This document shows positions 63,420 through 64,000 of a DNA stretch of 64,000 nucleotides, one piece after another; position 1 is the stretch's first letter; each line of letters opens with the position of its first letter. This stretch comes from Streptococcus ovis DSM 16829 (GTDB lineage: Bacteria > Bacillota > Bacilli > Lactobacillales > Streptococcaceae), in assembly GCF_000380125.1 (NCBI RefSeq), contig NZ_KB904562.1, positions 1-64,000 of the forward strand, read 5' to 3'. The notes beneath the pieces are model-generated. The model saw nothing but the letters and a program-made list of their open reading frames with translations, had not been told where the DNA came from and ran no database searches. A program made the position numbers and the translations under genes.

Positions 63420-64000
63420 TTGCAAGAGTATTCTGTTGAAATTACATTACAACATCCTGATGATGTGCTGGCGCTCTTTGGAAGCAACGAACGCCATTTG
63501 CGCCTGATGGAAGAAAATCTGGGAGTCGTCATTCATGCGCGGACAGAGCGAGTACAGATTTTGGGAGATGAAGAAGAGGCAGTTGAGGTGGCTCGTCTGA
63601 CCATTCAAGCTCTCTTAGTGCTTGTCGGTAGAGGCATGATGGTCAATACCTCTGATGTCGTGACAGCTTTATCCATGGCGCAAAATGGCACTATTGACAA
63701 GTTTGTGGCTCTTTATGAAGAGGAGATTATCAAGGACAATGCTGGGAAACCCATTCGGATTAAAACTTTGGGGCAAAAGGTCTATGTTGATAGTGTCAAA
63801 AATCATGATGTGGTGTTTGGGATTGGTCCAGCAGGAACTGGGAAAACTTTTCTGGCAGTTACGCTAGCTGTTACGGCTCTGAAACGTGGTCAGGTCAAAC
63901 GGATTATTCTCACTCGTCCTGCGGTGGAAGCAGGAGAAAGTCTCGGGTTCTTGCCGGGTGATTTGAAAGAAAAGGTTGATCCTTACTTGCGTCCGGTTTA
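63420..64000 (+). CDS. phoH: PhoH-family ATPase, partial (runs off the window)
   Basis: P-loop ATPase widely kept in bacteria and linked to RNA metabolism and ribosome assembly. The visible 193 residues include a KH-like N-terminal domain (1-80) and the Walker A GIGPAGTGKTFLAV (about 138), then TRPAVEAGESLGFLPGDLKEK. The frame opens with TTG 63420 after GAGGA (63408-63412, 7-nt spacing), matching remembered homologues that begin at the EYSVEI-like stretch. The C-terminal half lies beyond position 64000. Confidence 0.93.
   Translation, partial: MQEYSVEITLQHPDDVLALFGSNERHLRLMEENLGVVIHARTERVQILGDEEEAVEVARLTIQALLVLVGRGMMVNTSDVVTALSMAQNGTIDKFVALYEEEIIKDNAGKPIRIKTLGQKVYVDSVKNHDVVFGIGPAGTGKTFLAVTLAVTALKRGQVKRIILTRPAVEAGESLGFLPGDLKEKVDPYLRPV

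Noticed and set aside
1-64000. tRNA, rRNA, CRISPR array, intact IS or prophage
   Set aside because: None seen when reading; weak or decayed copies cannot be excluded by eye.

Overview
This window looks like the chromosome of a Streptococcus, low in G+C and read mostly on the + strand. Gene content and synteny are streptococcal throughout: the mtsR/mtsABC locus, rsmH-ftsL-pbpX-mraY, gnd followed by a RitR-type orphan regulator, nrdR-dnaB-dnaI, the murI to yidD block, and rplK-rplA / pyrH-frr. Several regions resemble the S. suis and S. agalactiae part of the genus, but I cannot fix the species. I saw no rRNA, tRNA, CRISPR array, intact insertion sequence or prophage. All calls are by eye from sequence and recalled family knowledge.

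Layout. 1-6.5 kb: a DtxR-type metal regulator divergent from a Mn/Fe ABC transporter, a Ktr potassium uptake pair, and a small XRE regulator / membrane-protein cassette with three matching 18-bp palindromes in front. 6.6-11.2 kb: division and wall genes (rsmH, ftsL, pbpX, mraY), with a nearly leaderless rsmH. 11.3-18 kb: a DEAD-box helicase, trxB, yceD, gnd and ritR, and an AI-2E family permease. 18-30 kb: nrdR-dnaB-dnaI, der, a SWIM/SNF2 ATPase, murC, mltG and greA. 30-33.7 kb: an accessory tandem pair of secreted V8-like serine proteases with C-terminal repeats. 33.7-39 kb: yidC, acyP, an RNA methyltransferase, an HD protein, a BI-1 protein and pepC.

39-47 kb: a tightly overlapping block (murI, rdgB, a phosphoesterase, a CBS protein, a degenerate XerD, scpA, scpB, rluB, yidD), then trmL with a structured leader and ribU behind an FMN riboswitch, then a PAP2 phosphatase. 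47-53.4 kb: mainly - strand envelope genes (OatA-type acetyltransferase with a MORN protein, a low-molecular-weight phosphatase, a cyclophilin lipoprotein, and a C69 dipeptidase). 53.4-55 kb: an AT-rich accessory patch with a secreted phospholipase A2-like gene whose start is out of frame by one A in a homopolymer, a small membrane gene coupled to it, and a copy of a dispersed structured intergenic element. 55-64 kb: ftsK, a VOC protein, rplK-rplA with a structured leader, pyrH-frr, a CvfB-like protein, a lipid kinase, a YozE protein and the start of phoH.

Most of the window is housekeeping: wall synthesis and division, replication start, segregation, translation, and metal, potassium and riboflavin supply. 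The most interesting parts are the phospholipase/membrane pair with its homopolymer start, the two proteases with shared repeats, the trmL leader with competing hairpins, the operator set before the XRE cassette, the unphosphorylatable RitR, the MORN-OatA coupling and the dispersed intergenic element.
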